From Corynebacterium hylobatis (lineage in GTDB: Bacteria; Actinomycetota; Actinomycetes; Mycobacteriales; Mycobacteriaceae), in contig NZ_RXHJ01000003.1 in NCBI RefSeq assembly GCF_003955685.1, forward strand, positions 62,001 through 126,000: a DNA stretch of 64,000 nucleotides, in the 5' to 3' direction. Both the position numbers and the translations under genes were made by a program. The notes beneath the pieces are model-generated. The model searched no databases. It was not told the origin of the DNA and saw nothing but the letters and a program-made list of their open reading frames with translations. Shown here in pieces: positions 23,258 through 32,767 of the stretch (the first letter of the stretch is position 1; every line of letters starts with the position of its first letter).

Positions 23258-26209
23258 GTGCTGTTACTTCTTGCCGCCCTGACCATCACCGCACTGGTCG
23301 CACCTCTGCTCATCCGGACCATCGGACGGGCCGCCTTCGGGCTGCTCGCGATCGTGCCGGCTGCCGGCTTCTTCTGGGTGCTCTCCCTGTTCATCGGGGG
23401 CAGATTCACTGACGGCGGAGTACTATCGTCCACCACGGAATGGATGCCGGCCGCCCACCTCAACCTGGAGTTCCGGCTTGATTCCCTGGCAGGCCTGTTC
23501 AGCCTGATCATCCTGGGCGTCGGAGCCCTGGTGCTCTTCTACTGCTGGGGCTACTTCGACTCCAACCCCCGTCGCCTGTCACTCTTCGGGGCACAGATGG
23601 TGGCCTTCGCCATGGCGATGTTCGGGCTGGTGATCTCCGACAACTTCCTGTTGATGTACATCTTCTGGGAAATCACTTCGGTGCTGTCCTTCCTGCTGGT
23701 GGGCTACTACGGCGAGCGCGCGTCGTCGAGACGCTCCGCCGGGCAGGCGCTCATGGTCACCACCCTCGGTGGCCTGGCAATGCTGGTGGGCATCATCCTC
23801 CTGGGCCGGCAGACCGGCATCTGGCGGTTGTCGGAGATCGCCACCTTCACCGAGGTGGCCACCACCCCGCACATCACCGCCGCGATCGTGCTCATCCTCG
23901 CCGGTGCCCTGTCGAAGTCCGCCATCGCCCCGGGCCATTTCTGGCTGCCGGGTGCGATGGCGGCCCCCACCCCCGTCTCCGCATACCTGCACTCCGCGGC
24001 GATGGTCAAGGCCGGCATCTACCTGGTTGCCCGCCTCGCCCCGGACTTCAACGTGATGAACACCTGGCACCTGGTGGTGATCCCGCTGGGTCTGCTGACC
24101 ATGCTCATGGGTGGCTGGATGGCCCTGCGCCAGAAGGACCTCAAGCTGGTCCTGGCCTACGGCACGGTCTCCCAGCTGGGTTTCATCACGGCGACGGTCG
24201 CGGTGGGTTCCCGGGAAGCCATGATCGCCGGCCTGGCGCTGACCTTCGCGCACTCACTGTTCAAGGCGACGCTGTTCATGATCGTCGGCGCCATCGACCA
24301 CACCACCGGCACCCGGGATATCCGGGAACTCAGCGGCCTCGGCCGCCGCCAGCCGCTCATCGCGGGCCTGGCGGTCATCTCGGCGGCCTCCATGGCCGGC
24401 GTGCCCCCGCTGCTGGGTTTCGTGGCCAAGGAGAGCGTCTTCGCCGCCATCCTCGACGAGCAGCTGCTGGTGGGCATGCCCCGCAACCTCATGCTGGTGG
24501 GCATGGTGCTCGGCTCTGTGCTCACCGTGGCGTACTCACTACGTTTCCTGCACGGTGCCTTCGCCACCAAGCGCGAGAAGCACGAGACCGGCGGCGGCAC
24601 CTCGGAAACCGTCACGGAGATGGCCCCCATCGGCCCGCGCCTGTGGCTGGCCCCGGCGGTGCTCACCGCCCTGACCGTGTACTTCGGTTTCTACCCCGCC
24701 CAGCTCTCGGGCGCGATCGTCGTCCACATGGACAACGTCCTGCCCCTCGGCCCGGGCGAGGCGGGGACCTACCTGGCGCTGTGGCACGGCTTCAACCTGC
24801 CACTGCTGCTGTCGGTGCTGATCATCCTCACCGGTTGTGCCATGCACTGGCAGCGTGACCTGGTGGCGAAGGCCCAGTTCGAGCAGCCCGCCCTGGGCAG
24901 CGCGGACTCCGCCTACGACTCGGTCCTGGATTTCCTGCGCACCCTCTCCCTGCGCCTGACCGCCTCCACCCAGCGTGGTTCCCTCGCCGTGAACCTGGGC
25001 ATCATCTTCAGTGTGCTCATCGCGCTGCCGAGCGTGGCCCTGATCCTGGGCGAGCGGACGGACGTGCGGATGGTGCTGTGGGACTCCCCCTGGCAGGCGC
25101 TGGCTGCCGCGGTGATCATCGCCGCAGCGATCGCCGCCACCCAGATGGACAACCGTCTCTCCGGCGTCATTCTCGTCGGTGTCACCGGCTACGCCCTGGC
25201 AGTGATCTTCGCGCTGCAGGGCGCCCCGGACCTGGCGCTGACCCAGACCCTGGTGGAGACGGTGCTCATGGTCATCTTCATGCTGGTGCTGCGCAAGCTG
25301 CCCACCAGCACGGAGTGGACGCAGTCGCCGAAGACGAACCGGGTACGGGCCTGGCTGTCCGTGGCGGTGGGTCTGTCGGTGACGGTGGTGACGATGTTCG
25401 CCATCAACGCCCGTTCCCAGGACCCGATCTCGCAGTACATGCCGGATCTGGCCTACGAGATCGGCCACGGCGCCAACGCCGTGAACGTGCTGCTGGTGGA
25501 CCTGCGCGCCTGGGACACCTTCGGTGAGGTCTCGGTGCTGGTCATCGCGGCGACCGGTGTCGCCTCGCTGATCTACCGCACCCGCCCCTTCAGCCGCACA
25601 TCCCGACGCCCCACGCTGGCCGTCACCGGCCGCCGCTGGCTGGCCGCGGGCGTGGAGACCGAGCGTGCCCAGAACCGTTCCCTCATGGTCGACGTGGCCA
25701 CGCGTATCCTCTTCCCCTCGATGATGGCGCTGTCACTGTTCTTCTTCTTCGCCGGCCACAACGCCCCCGGCGGTGGTTTCGCCGGTGGTCTGGTCGCGGC
25801 CCTGGCCTTCACGCTGCGCTACATCGCCGGTGGTCGCGCCGAGCTGGAGGAGGCACTGCCGGTCGATGCCGGCCGCATCCTCGGCACCGGCCTCGGCCTG
25901 GCGGCGCTCGCCGCAATCTGGCCGATGTTCCTGGGCCATCCCCCGCTGACCTCGGCCTACACCTCTGTGGATCTGCCGCTGATCGGCGGCATGTCACTGC
26001 CCAGCGCCCTGCTCTTCGACGCCGGCGTCTACCTCATCGTCGTCGGTCTCATGATGCACATCCTCTCCTCGCTGGGTGGCCAGCTCGACCTGGAGGAGGA
26101 GATGCGCAAGCAGCGGGCCCGCGACCGAGCCCGTTCCATGGCACGCGCAGCGGAACGCCGCCAGATGATGACGGCCTCAACAAGCACCAACCCGGAAGGA
26201 GACGAGTAG
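23258..26209 (+). CDS. mrpA: Na+/H+ antiporter subunit MrpA with fused MrpB domain
   Basis: A 983-residue polytopic membrane protein, the largest subunit of the Mrp cation/proton antiporter. It has the NuoL/ND5-like core (VLSFLLVGYYGERASS; LSKSAIAPGHFWLPGAM; LAYGTVSQLGF). At the C-terminal end it has an MrpB-type domain (FFFAGHNAPGGGFAGGL, about residue 830), the A/B fusion seen in actinobacteria. I chose GTG 23258, which has AAGGGG upstream and begins right at the first hydrophobic helix. The frame extending to 23099 adds an unlikely hydrophilic, non-conserved N terminus. It heads a six-gene operon with overlapping or abutting genes. Confidence 0.93.
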   Translation: MLLLLAALTITALVAPLLIRTIGRAAFGLLAIVPAAGFFWVLSLFIGGRFTDGGVLSSTTEWMPAAHLNLEFRLDSLAGLFSLIILGVGALVLFYCWGYFDSNPRRLSLFGAQMVAFAMAMFGLVISDNFLLMYIFWEITSVLSFLLVGYYGERASSRRSAGQALMVTTLGGLAMLVGIILLGRQTGIWRLSEIATFTEVATTPHITAAIVLILAGALSKSAIAPGHFWLPGAMAAPTPVSAYLHSAAMVKAGIYLVARLAPDFNVMNTWHLVVIPLGLLTMLMGGWMALRQKDLKLVLAYGTVSQLGFITATVAVGSREAMIAGLALTFAHSLFKATLFMIVGAIDHTTGTRDIRELSGLGRRQPLIAGLAVISAASMAGVPPLLGFVAKESVFAAILDEQLLVGMPRNLMLVGMVLGSVLTVAYSLRFLHGAFATKREKHETGGGTSETVTEMAPIGPRLWLAPAVLTALTVYFGFYPAQLSGAIVVHMDNVLPLGPGEAGTYLALWHGFNLPLLLSVLIILTGCAMHWQRDLVAKAQFEQPALGSADSAYDSVLDFLRTLSLRLTASTQRGSLAVNLGIIFSVLIALPSVALILGERTDVRMVLWDSPWQALAAAVIIAAAIAATQMDNRLSGVILVGVTGYALAVIFALQGAPDLALTQTLVETVLMVIFMLVLRKLPTSTEWTQSPKTNRVRAWLSVAVGLSVTVVTMFAINARSQDPISQYMPDLAYEIGHGANAVNVLLVDLRAWDTFGEVSVLVIAATGVASLIYRTRPFSRTSRRPTLAVTGRRWLAAGVETERAQNRSLMVDVATRILFPSMMALSLFFFFAGHNAPGGGFAGGLVAALAFTLRYIAGGRAELEEALPVDAGRILGTGLGLAALAAIWPMFLGHPPLTSAYTSVDLPLIGGMSLPSALLFDAGVYLIVVGLMMHILSSLGGQLDLEEEMRKQRARDRARSMARAAERRQMMTASTSTNPEGDE

Positions 26210-26701
26210 ATGGTGGCGAACCTCGTCCTGCTGCTGGCAGCGGGCACCCTGATTTCCACGGGCGTGTACCTGGTACTTGACCGCGCTATGACGAAGATGA
26301 TGCTGGGGCTGATGCTCATCGGCAACGGAGCGAACCTGCTCATCCTGCAGGCCGGCGGTTCCGCCGGCTCCCCGCCGATCATGGGCCGCGAATCGCTGCT
26401 CTACGGCGAGAAGATCGCCGACCCGTTGGCACAGGCGATGATCCTCACCGCGATCGTCATCTCGATGGCGATGACGGCCTTCATCCTCACCCTGGCCTAC
26501 CGCCAGTACCGCTACCGCACCGCGGACGTCATCGAGGACGACATCGAGGACGCCGCCATCGCGGCGCGCCCCGCCACGGCAAGTGCCGCCCCCGACCACG
26601 ATGCCTCCGACGACCCCTCCACCGGCCGGATGACCAGCGAAGGTGACGCCTTCGGACCCCGCTCCTTCGAGGCGCCCGTGAAGGGGGAAGAGGATGCCTG
26701 A
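26210..26701 (+). CDS. mrpC: Na+/H+ antiporter subunit MrpC
   Basis: A 163-residue NuoK-like subunit with three TM helices in the first ~100 residues (GLMLIGNGANLLIL is the conserved second helix; AMILTAIVISMAMTAFIL the third) and a hydrophilic acidic tail of about 55 residues. Its ATG follows the mrpA stop directly, and a GGAGACGAG site precedes it. Confidence 0.95.
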   Translation: MVANLVLLLAAGTLISTGVYLVLDRAMTKMMLGLMLIGNGANLLILQAGGSAGSPPIMGRESLLYGEKIADPLAQAMILTAIVISMAMTAFILTLAYRQYRYRTADVIEDDIEDAAIAARPATASAAPDHDASDDPSTGRMTSEGDAFGPRSFEAPVKGEEDA

Positions 26702-28421
26702 GATGTACCCCTTCGTGGACGCGCTCCTGCCGTACATGCCCTTCCTCATACCACTGCCGGTGATCCTGCCCGCGGTGGCCGCCGCCCTGGCGCTGCTCGC
26801 CGGCCGCCACCCGGCTCTCCAGCGCACCATCGCGCTGGGCACACTGACCGCGCTCATCGTCCTCACGGCCGCCATGGTGCTGGTCGTGGACCTGGAGGGC
26901 ATCCAGACTGTCCAGCTCGGCGGCTGGGACGCACCCATCGGCATCACCCTGGTGGCCGACCGGTTGTCCACGGTGATGCTCACCGTCTCCTCCATCGTGT
27001 TGTTCTGCGTCATGTGGTACGCCATCAGCCAGGGTGTGCGCGACGGCGGCAAGGACGAGCCGGTCGCGGTGTTCCTGCCCACCTACATGCTGCTGAGCAT
27101 GGGTGTGAACATGTCCTTCCTGGCCGGTGACCTGTTCAACCTCTACGTAGGCTTCGAGGTCTTCCTCGTCGCCTCCTACGTGCTGCTGACCCTCGGCGCC
27201 TCACCCTCCCGCGTGCGCGCCGGTGTCTCCTACGTCATGGTCTCGATGGTCTCCTCCATGATCTTCCTCTTCGGCCTGGCCATGGTCTACGCCGCAGTGG
27301 GCACAGTGAACATGGCACAGATCGGCATGCGCATGGACGAGGTGCCCACCGGCACCCGGGCCGCCATCTTCGGTGTCCTGCTCGTGGCCTTCGGCATCAA
27401 AGCTGCGGTCTTCCCGCTGGACGCCTGGCTACCGGACTCCTACCCCACCGCTCCCTCCCTGGTCACAGCCGTCTTTGCGGGTCTGCTGACCAAGGTCGGC
27501 GTGTACTCCATCATCCGGATGCGTTCGGTGGTCTTCACCGACGGTGCACTCGACGGGCTGCTCATGTGGGTGGCGCTGGCGACGATGCTCGTGGGCATCC
27601 TGGGTGCAATGGCGCAGAACGACATCAAGAGACTTCTGTCATTCACACTGGTCAGCCACATCGGCTACATGATCTTCGGCATCGCGCTGGGCTCCGCCCA
27701 GGGCTTGTCCGGTGCCATCTTCTACGCCGTCCACCACATTCTCGTGCAGACCGCCCTGTTCCTGGTCGTCGGGCTCATCGAGCGGCAGGCGGGCACCTCC
27801 TCCCTGCGCCGACTCGGCTCCCTGGCCTACACCGCCCCGGTCATCGCGCTGCTGTACTTCATCCCGGCGATCAACCTGGGTGGTATCCCCCCGTTCTCCG
27901 GCTTCCTGGGCAAGATCATCCTGTTGGAGGCCGGTGCCAACGAGGGTGGTTTCCTGGCGTGGCTGCTCATCTGCGGCGCCGTGGTCACCTCCCTGCTCAC
28001 CCTCTATGTGATGGTGCTGGTCTGGTCCAAGGGTTTCTGGCGCGACCGCAAGGACGCCCCCGAGGGCAACGTCGCCATGGCGCGCCCCGCCCCGTTGGCC
28101 GATGTCACCGACGAGGTCGAGTTCGTCGAGCGTGACGACGTCGGCCGCATGCCCGTCGGGATGGTCGCCTCCACCGCAACCCTCATCGCCGCCTCCCTGG
28201 CGGTGACGGTGCTGGCCGGGCCGATCGCCGGAATCACCGGCCGCGCGGCGGAATCCGCCCAGGACGTGAACATCTACCGCACCGCGGTGCTGGGCACCAA
28301 CGCCGACAACCCCGGCCGCACCGTCGACCAGCAGCGCCTGGACGACGGCGCCGACCGCCTGCGCAACCGTGACCACCAGCTGCCCGAGCCGCAGCCCGCC
28401 ATCGAGGAGGCCCAGCAGTGA
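26694..28421 (+). CDS. mrpD: Na+/H+ antiporter subunit MrpD
   Basis: A 575-residue NuoM/N-like membrane subunit. Family segments are FNLYVGFEVFLVASYVLL, KAAVFPLDAWLPDSYPTAPSLV with the channel Lys, and LLSFTLVSHIGYMIFG. It starts inside the end of mrpC (8-base overlap) with a GGGGAAGAGG site. The last ~60 residues are hydrophilic and cytosolic, longer than in typical MrpD, and may be lineage-specific. Confidence 0.95.
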   Translation: MPEMYPFVDALLPYMPFLIPLPVILPAVAAALALLAGRHPALQRTIALGTLTALIVLTAAMVLVVDLEGIQTVQLGGWDAPIGITLVADRLSTVMLTVSSIVLFCVMWYAISQGVRDGGKDEPVAVFLPTYMLLSMGVNMSFLAGDLFNLYVGFEVFLVASYVLLTLGASPSRVRAGVSYVMVSMVSSMIFLFGLAMVYAAVGTVNMAQIGMRMDEVPTGTRAAIFGVLLVAFGIKAAVFPLDAWLPDSYPTAPSLVTAVFAGLLTKVGVYSIIRMRSVVFTDGALDGLLMWVALATMLVGILGAMAQNDIKRLLSFTLVSHIGYMIFGIALGSAQGLSGAIFYAVHHILVQTALFLVVGLIERQAGTSSLRRLGSLAYTAPVIALLYFIPAINLGGIPPFSGFLGKIILLEAGANEGGFLAWLLICGAVVTSLLTLYVMVLVWSKGFWRDRKDAPEGNVAMARPAPLADVTDEVEFVERDDVGRMPVGMVASTATLIAASLAVTVLAGPIAGITGRAAESAQDVNIYRTAVLGTNADNPGRTVDQQRLDDGADRLRNRDHQLPEPQPAIEEAQQ

Positions 28422-28927
28422 TCGCCGGAATCCGCCGCCGTTTCCGCCCCTGGTTCATCGTGTGGATCACCATCATGTGGTGCATGCTCATGGGCGAGGT
28501 CACGTGGGCCAACATCATCAGCGGCCTGCTCGTGGGTGCCCTGGTCGTCTTCGGGCTGCCGTTGCCCGCCATGCCGATCGCCGGGCTCCACGTGAAGTGG
28601 GGTCAGCTGATCCTGTACATGCTCGGCTGGCTGCGCGACCTCATGGTCGCCTCCGTGAAGGTCGCCTGGCTGGCGTTGCGGCCGGCCGACCCGCCGAGGT
28701 CGGCCATCGTCCGGGTGCCCATGCGGGTGTCCAACGAACTGGTGCTGTCGTTCGCCACCGTGCTCTACAACCTGCAGCCGGGTGGTTCGGTCAGTGACAT
28801 CGACATCGCCAACCGCATGTGGACGGTGCACCTGCTCTCCGCTGACGACGAAGAGGCCCTGGCCCACGAAATCGAGAACGTCGCCCGACTGGAACGCAGC
28901 ATGATCCGCATCTTCGAGAGGAGCTGA
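28418..28927 (+). CDS. mrpE: Na+/H+ antiporter subunit MrpE
   Basis: A 169-residue subunit starting with GTG that overlaps the mrpD stop as GTGA. Two or three N-terminal TM helices (WFIVWITIMWCMLMGEVTW; GLLVGALVVFGLPLPA; LILYMLGWLRDLMVAS) precede a cytosolic domain ending in a charged helix. This is the normal MrpE layout. Confidence 0.93.
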   Translation: MIAGIRRRFRPWFIVWITIMWCMLMGEVTWANIISGLLVGALVVFGLPLPAMPIAGLHVKWGQLILYMLGWLRDLMVASVKVAWLALRPADPPRSAIVRVPMRVSNELVLSFATVLYNLQPGGSVSDIDIANRMWTVHLLSADDEEALAHEIENVARLERSMIRIFERS

Positions 28928-28928
28928 C

Positions 28929-29204
28929 ATGGACGCCGCACTCTATAATTCACTGCTGCTGGTCCCGGCGGGTTTCTTCGCCCTGTCCTTCATCATCATC
29001 ATCTGGGGCATCCTGAAGGGACCCAACTCCATGGACCGGATGCTCAGCTTCGACGGTTTCGTCGCCATGCTGCAGTGTGCCCTGGCCACCTACATCGTCT
29101 GGACGCTGGACACCACCGTCGCCAACGCGATGCTGGTCATCGCGCTGCTCGGCTTCATCGCCTCGGTGTCCGTCGCCCGCTTCCGCAAGAGGGACGGTTC
29201 CTAG
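28929..29204 (+). CDS. mrpF: Na+/H+ antiporter subunit MrpF
   Basis: A 91-residue protein of three TM helices, starting one base after the mrpE stop codon. The segment GPNSMDRMLSFDGFVAML is the conserved MrpF loop. Confidence 0.93.
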   Translation: MDAALYNSLLLVPAGFFALSFIIIIWGILKGPNSMDRMLSFDGFVAMLQCALATYIVWTLDTTVANAMLVIALLGFIASVSVARFRKRDGS

Positions 29205-29205
29205 A

Positions 29206-29586
29206 TTGACCTACCAACTGTTCGCCGACGTCACCTCCCTGGTGCTCATCCTCGTCGGAGCCTTCCTGGTGTTCTCGGCCGCCGTCGGCGTGGTGCGTTT
29301 CAAGGACACGATGTCGCGCATCCACGCCATCACCAAGCCCCAGACCACCGGCCTGATCCTGACGATCCTCGGTGCCCTGCTCAAGGTCACCGGCTCCCCG
29401 TCCTTCGGCCTCGACGAACGCGCGGACCTCGGGGTACTTGTCCTGCTGGTCGTATTCGCGGGCATCACCTCACCCGTCACCGCCCAGCGGCTGGGACGTG
29501 TCTCGCGCCGTGAGGGTCTCTACGGCGCGGCCGAGGACATGTCGCGTAACGACGCCCCCACCGAACGCTCCCTGCGCCGCCGCTAG
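29206..29586 (+). CDS. mrpG: Na+/H+ antiporter subunit MrpG
   Basis: A 126-residue subunit with three TM helices; the segment GVVRFKDTMSRIHAITKPQT is diagnostic of MrpG. The start is TTG 29206, one base after the mrpF stop: upstream in-frame codons lie inside mrpF and no closer ATG or GTG exists before the conserved part. The weak start may keep this subunit low. Its stop shares a palindromic CTAG with the convergent hydrolase gene. Confidence 0.88.
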   Translation: MTYQLFADVTSLVLILVGAFLVFSAAVGVVRFKDTMSRIHAITKPQTTGLILTILGALLKVTGSPSFGLDERADLGVLVLLVVFAGITSPVTAQRLGRVSRREGLYGAAEDMSRNDAPTERSLRRR

Positions 29587-30083
29587 GCGGGGTGTTCCGC
29601 CAGGAAGGCGGCGATCCGGGAGACAAAGCCGGCGGGGTCGGTGCGGTGGTCGGTGTCGTCGAGAAGCAGCGTCGGTGCGGTGATCGCGGCGACGTCGAGG
29701 TCACGGGCCTGCGCCACCGATTCGACGAGCGCGTCCTTGTCCACACCGCGGCGGCGCAGCAGGAAACGCGGCAGGAGTTTCACTGCCCTGACATGCGTCT
29801 CGTCCGGCCGGGGCAGGCCGGCGAGCACGACGTGGCTGATGCGGTGGGGCTGCTCTTTCGCGATGCCAGCCGCCACCAGCGCCCCCGTGCCCTGGCCGAC
29901 CAGCACCACCTTCCGCAGCTCCTGCCGGTCGAGGTACTGCTCGGCAGCGAGACGCTGCTCGACCGGGGAACCGTCCCCCAGGTTGGGCAGCCAGGCTTTC
30001 CAGTCCGAGGGCAGGGCGCGCACCACACCGGTCCAGGTGTCCGGCATCAGCCCGGCTGGATGCAGCAGAACGATGTCAGGCAT
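29583..30083 (-). CDS. Alpha/beta-hydrolase-fold protein lacking the nucleophile serine
   Basis: A 166-residue small alpha/beta-fold protein. The start [14 protein letters not shown] and the central [13 protein letters not shown] occupy the positions of the oxyanion strand and nucleophile elbow, but G-x-S-x-G reads GQGTG, so no Ser sits at the elbow. A possible acid/His pair occurs near [12 protein letters not shown]. It may be a non-catalytic or degenerate hydrolase. It overlaps the upstream ligase gene by 8 bases (ATG 30083), so the two are co-transcribed, and it is convergent with mrpG. Confidence 0.75.
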   Translation of the reverse strand: MPDIVLLHPAGLMPDTWTGVVRALPSDWKAWLPNLGDGSPVEQRLAAEQYLDRQELRKVVLVGQGTGALVAAGIAKEQPHRISHVVLAGLPRPDETHVRAVKLLPRFLLRRRGVDKDALVESVAQARDLDVAAITAPTLLLDDTDHRTDPAGFVSRIAAFLAEHPA

Positions 30084-31215
30084 CGGGGGTCAGTTCCTCC
30101 ATCTCGTCGCAGGTGGCGTCGATGACGGCCTTCCAGTCGCCGGTCTGCTGGAATACCCGGCGCTGACGCTGGTAACCGGCTCCGCGTTCCAGGATCTCCG
30201 GGACGAGGTTGAGTTCCTCCAGGCAGCCGAGTTCCTCGGCCAGGGGGGCGAGCTCGTCAATGAGTTCCGCGAGTTCCTGGGTCACCCAGCGCTCGTCGGT
30301 GGCGCGGGAGGTGATCACCAGGGCCTCCAGACCGTAGCGGGCGGCACGCCACTTGTTCTCGGCCACGTGCCAGGGCTGCAGGATGGGCAGCTCCTCACCG
30401 CGGTCGATCATCCGGTCGTAGTGGACGACCAGGCAGTGCGTCAGCGCGACCACCGCCGCCAGTTCCCGCAGGTTGGAGGTGGCGTCGGAGACACGCACCT
30501 CGATGGTGCCCCAGCGGGAGGCCGGTCGGATGTCGAAGTGCATCGACCCGGTGTGGTTGATCACGCCGGAGATGCCCTGGTCGTGCATGTAGGACTCCCA
30601 GTCCGCCCAGGAGGTGAACTGGTACGGCATGCCGGCGGTGGGCAGCTGCTGGTAGAGCATGGTGCGGTTGGAGGCGTAGCCGGTGTCCAGCCCGTCCCAA
30701 CCCGGTGAGGAGGCGGTCAACGCCAGCAGGTGGGGGTATTTCGTCATCAGGGCGTTGATGATGGGCCACACCCGGTCCTCGTGTCGGATACCCACGTGGA
30801 CGTGGATGCCCCAGATGAGCATCTGCTGGCCCCAGTAGCGGGTGCGGTTGATGATCTCCGCGTAGGTCATCTTCGCGGAGACGGGGTTCTTCCGGAAATC
30901 CGAGAAGGGGTGCGAGCCGGAGGCCCACAGGCGCAGGCCCAGCTTGTCGGCGGCCTCCTTCACGCAGGCCAGATCATGGGAGAGCTCGGTGATGGCCGCC
31001 GGGACCGTCTCGTGCACGCCGGTGACCAGCTCAACGGTGTTCTGGAGGAATTCCTTCTCCAGGTGCACCTCAGGGTGTGCGGCCTTGACCAGGTCGATGA
31101 TCTCCTCGGCTTTTGGTGCGAGGTCACGGGTCTCCGGGTCGACCAGCGCGATCTCCCACTCAACGCCGAGGGTGGGCCTCGGGGAGCGCGCGAACGGGAT
31201 CGGCTCGACGGCCAT
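30076..31215 (-). CDS. Carboxylate-amine ligase, GCS2/YbdK family
   Basis: A 379-residue ATP-dependent ligase of the glutamate-cysteine ligase type 2 family. Family marks are [15 protein letters not shown] at the N terminus (Glu metal ligands), [11 protein letters not shown] in the middle, [16 protein letters not shown], and [16 protein letters not shown]. Its usual annotation is glutamate-cysteine ligase, but actinobacteria use mycothiol, so the physiological amide product is uncertain. It is coupled to the LytR_C gene by a one-base TGATG overlap. The M. tuberculosis counterpart (Rv0433) has the same LytR_C/DUF3263/def surroundings. Confidence 0.9.
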   Translation of the reverse strand: MAVEPIPFARSPRPTLGVEWEIALVDPETRDLAPKAEEIIDLVKAAHPEVHLEKEFLQNTVELVTGVHETVPAAITELSHDLACVKEAADKLGLRLWASGSHPFSDFRKNPVSAKMTYAEIINRTRYWGQQMLIWGIHVHVGIRHEDRVWPIINALMTKYPHLLALTASSPGWDGLDTGYASNRTMLYQQLPTAGMPYQFTSWADWESYMHDQGISGVINHTGSMHFDIRPASRWGTIEVRVSDATSNLRELAAVVALTHCLVVHYDRMIDRGEELPILQPWHVAENKWRAARYGLEALVITSRATDERWVTQELAELIDELAPLAEELGCLEELNLVPEILERGAGYQRQRRVFQQTGDWKAVIDATCDEMEELTPDA

Positions 31216-31928
31216 CAGAGTGCCACCTGGTCGACGAGGACGAGCGTGAGGTCATTGCGGCCGTCGGTGCCGTCCGGCAGGGATTCGTCGTATTCGCGGG
31301 CGACACCGCTGACCCGGTCGGCCAGCTCGCGGGCGCGTTTCTCCGTGTCCGCATTGCCGGGCTGGAAGAAGACGGTGGTCTCCGGGAGGATCAGATCCGA
31401 CAGGTTGCCCACTTCGCCGAGGCGGTAGCCCTCGCCGTCGAGGGTGTCGGCAACATCGGCGGCCAGGTTGGGCACCAGTGAGTTGTTGAGCACATGGAGG
31501 CGCTGCGGCTCAGCCGCCACGCCCCCACCGCGCGGGGCCGGCGGGGTCCGTTCCCCGCGCTCCTCCTCATCGCGTGTGTCCTCGGCAGCCGCCTCCTCAT
31601 CGGTGGCCCCCTCCTCCGCTGTCCCCTGCTCCGGGTCCTCCCCGGCCGCGGTTCCCTCTTCCTCTGGGGTGGTCGCCGTCGCGGTGGCGGGCGCTTCGGT
31701 GGTGACCTGGGCGGCGGTGTCGGTGGAGTCGTTGCCCTGAGTGGTGGCGTACAGGCCCCACATCGCCAGGAGGGCAGCCACGGCGATGAGGACCATGGCC
31801 AGGCCACGCAGGGGCAGTCTCGAGGCGGTGCCCTCGGTGCCTTCGGTACCCGGCTCCGATTCGGTGGCGGCGGGCTGATTCTCCGGATTCACATTCGTCA
31901 CAGTAGTCACTCTAGCTTTCTTCTTCAC
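31215..31928 (-). CDS. LytR C-terminal-domain membrane protein (Cei-like)
   Basis: A 237-residue protein. A short cytosolic N terminus precedes one TM helix (about residues 43-63, [20 protein letters not shown]), a ~75-residue Thr/Glu/Ala-rich low-complexity linker, and a C-terminal LytR_C domain ([21 protein letters not shown]). The domain faces the periplasm. The M. tuberculosis neighbour in the same position, Rv0431, is the cell-envelope-integrity protein Cei. The start is uncertain: GTG 31928 overlaps the DUF3263 gene by 17 bases, and GTG 31910 is an alternative. Confidence 0.85.
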   Translation of the reverse strand: MKKKARVTTVTNVNPENQPAATESEPGTEGTEGTASRLPLRGLAMVLIAVAALLAMWGLYATTQGNDSTDTAAQVTTEAPATATATTPEEEGTAAGEDPEQGTAEEGATDEEAAAEDTRDEEERGERTPPAPRGGGVAAEPQRLHVLNNSLVPNLAADVADTLDGEGYRLGEVGNLSDLILPETTVFFQPGNADTEKRARELADRVSGVAREYDESLPDGTDGRNDLTLVLVDQVAL

Positions 31929-32166
31929 CGTCAGCGCGCTGACGTTCCTCCGCTCGCCTGTCGCGGATGCGCCGCAGACGCGCGGTCAGGACAGGATGGG
32001 AGGCCATGGCCGCGGGGACATCGATGAGCAGATTGAGGCGTTGGTAATAACGCACCGGGCTCATCCTCAGCTCCCGGCGGATCAGCTCCTCCTTCACGCC
32101 GGCGGAGCGGGGCGCCTGCTCCTCGAAAGCGAGGAGGCGGGCGTCGGCGTCGCTGAGTTCGGGCAT
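31912..32166 (-). CDS. DUF3263 family small protein
   Basis: An 84-residue basic protein. [14 protein letters not shown], then [22 protein letters not shown] forms a helix-turn-helix-like segment, and it ends with a charged helix. This matches DUF3263, a conserved actinobacterial family always near def. The ATG at 32166 is preceded at 6 bases by TACAGT on the minus strand, so the mRNA is probably leaderless. Longer frames to 32340 would run back through def. Confidence 0.87.
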   Translation of the reverse strand: MPELSDADARLLAFEEQAPRSAGVKEELIRRELRMSPVRYYQRLNLLIDVPAAMASHPVLTARLRRIRDRRAEERQRADGEEES

Positions 32167-32169
32167 GCC

Positions 32170-32178
32170 TAAACTGTA
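32170..32178. promoter_or_regulatory. Overlapping divergent -10 elements for def and the DUF3263 gene
   Basis: The plus-strand hexamer TAAACT (32170-32175) lies 7 bases before the def ATG (32183). The minus-strand hexamer TACAGT (32173-32178) lies 6 bases before the DUF3263 ATG (32166). They overlap by three bases, and only 16 bp separate the two start codons. Both mRNAs would be leaderless. Confidence 0.6.
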
Positions 32179-32182
32179 TGCC

Positions 32183-32767
32183 ATGACGATCCGCCCGATT
32201 GTGATCCACGGCGACCCCGTGCTGCACAACCCCACCCGCCCCGTCGACCCCGCCGACATCCCCAGCGAAGAGATCCAGACCCTCATCGCGGACATGTACG
32301 AGACGATGGACGCCGCCAACGGCGTCGGCCTGGCCGCCAACCAGATCGGCGTCGATCTGCGCCTCTTCGTCTACGACTGCCCCGACGACGAGGGCGTCCG
32401 CCACCGGGGCTGCGTGATCAACCCCGCCCTGGAGACCTCCGAGGTCCCGGAGACCATGCCCTCCGACGACGGTTCCGAGGACGAGGGCTGCCTCTCCGTC
32501 CCCGGCGAGGGCTGGCCCACCCCCCGCGCTGACTGGGCGAAGGTCACCGGCCTCGACTCCGAAGGCAACCAGATCGAGGTCGAGGGCACCGGCTTCTTCG
32601 CCCGCTGTCTCCAGCACGAGGTCGGCCACCTCGACGGCTTCCTCTACACCGACGTGCTCATCGGCCGCTTCCGCCGCCAGGCGAAGAAGACCATCAAGGC
32701 CAACGGTTGGACCGCCCCCGGCCTGACGTGGCTGCCCGGCGAGGACGAGGATCCCTTCGGGCACTAA
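32183..32767 (+). CDS. def: Peptide deformylase
   Basis: A 194-residue metalloenzyme that removes the formyl group from nascent N-terminal fMet. All three motifs are present: [13 protein letters not shown] and QHEVGHLDG (HExxH-type metal site). The C-terminal extension is the actinobacterial type. ATG 32183 is preferred over the track-longest ATG 32165 because a -10 hexamer lies 7 bases before it. The GNAT gene follows immediately. Confidence 0.96.
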   Translation: MTIRPIVIHGDPVLHNPTRPVDPADIPSEEIQTLIADMYETMDAANGVGLAANQIGVDLRLFVYDCPDDEGVRHRGCVINPALETSEVPETMPSDDGSEDEGCLSVPGEGWPTPRADWAKVTGLDSEGNQIEVEGTGFFARCLQHEVGHLDGFLYTDVLIGRFRRQAKKTIKANGWTAPGLTWLPGEDEDPFGH

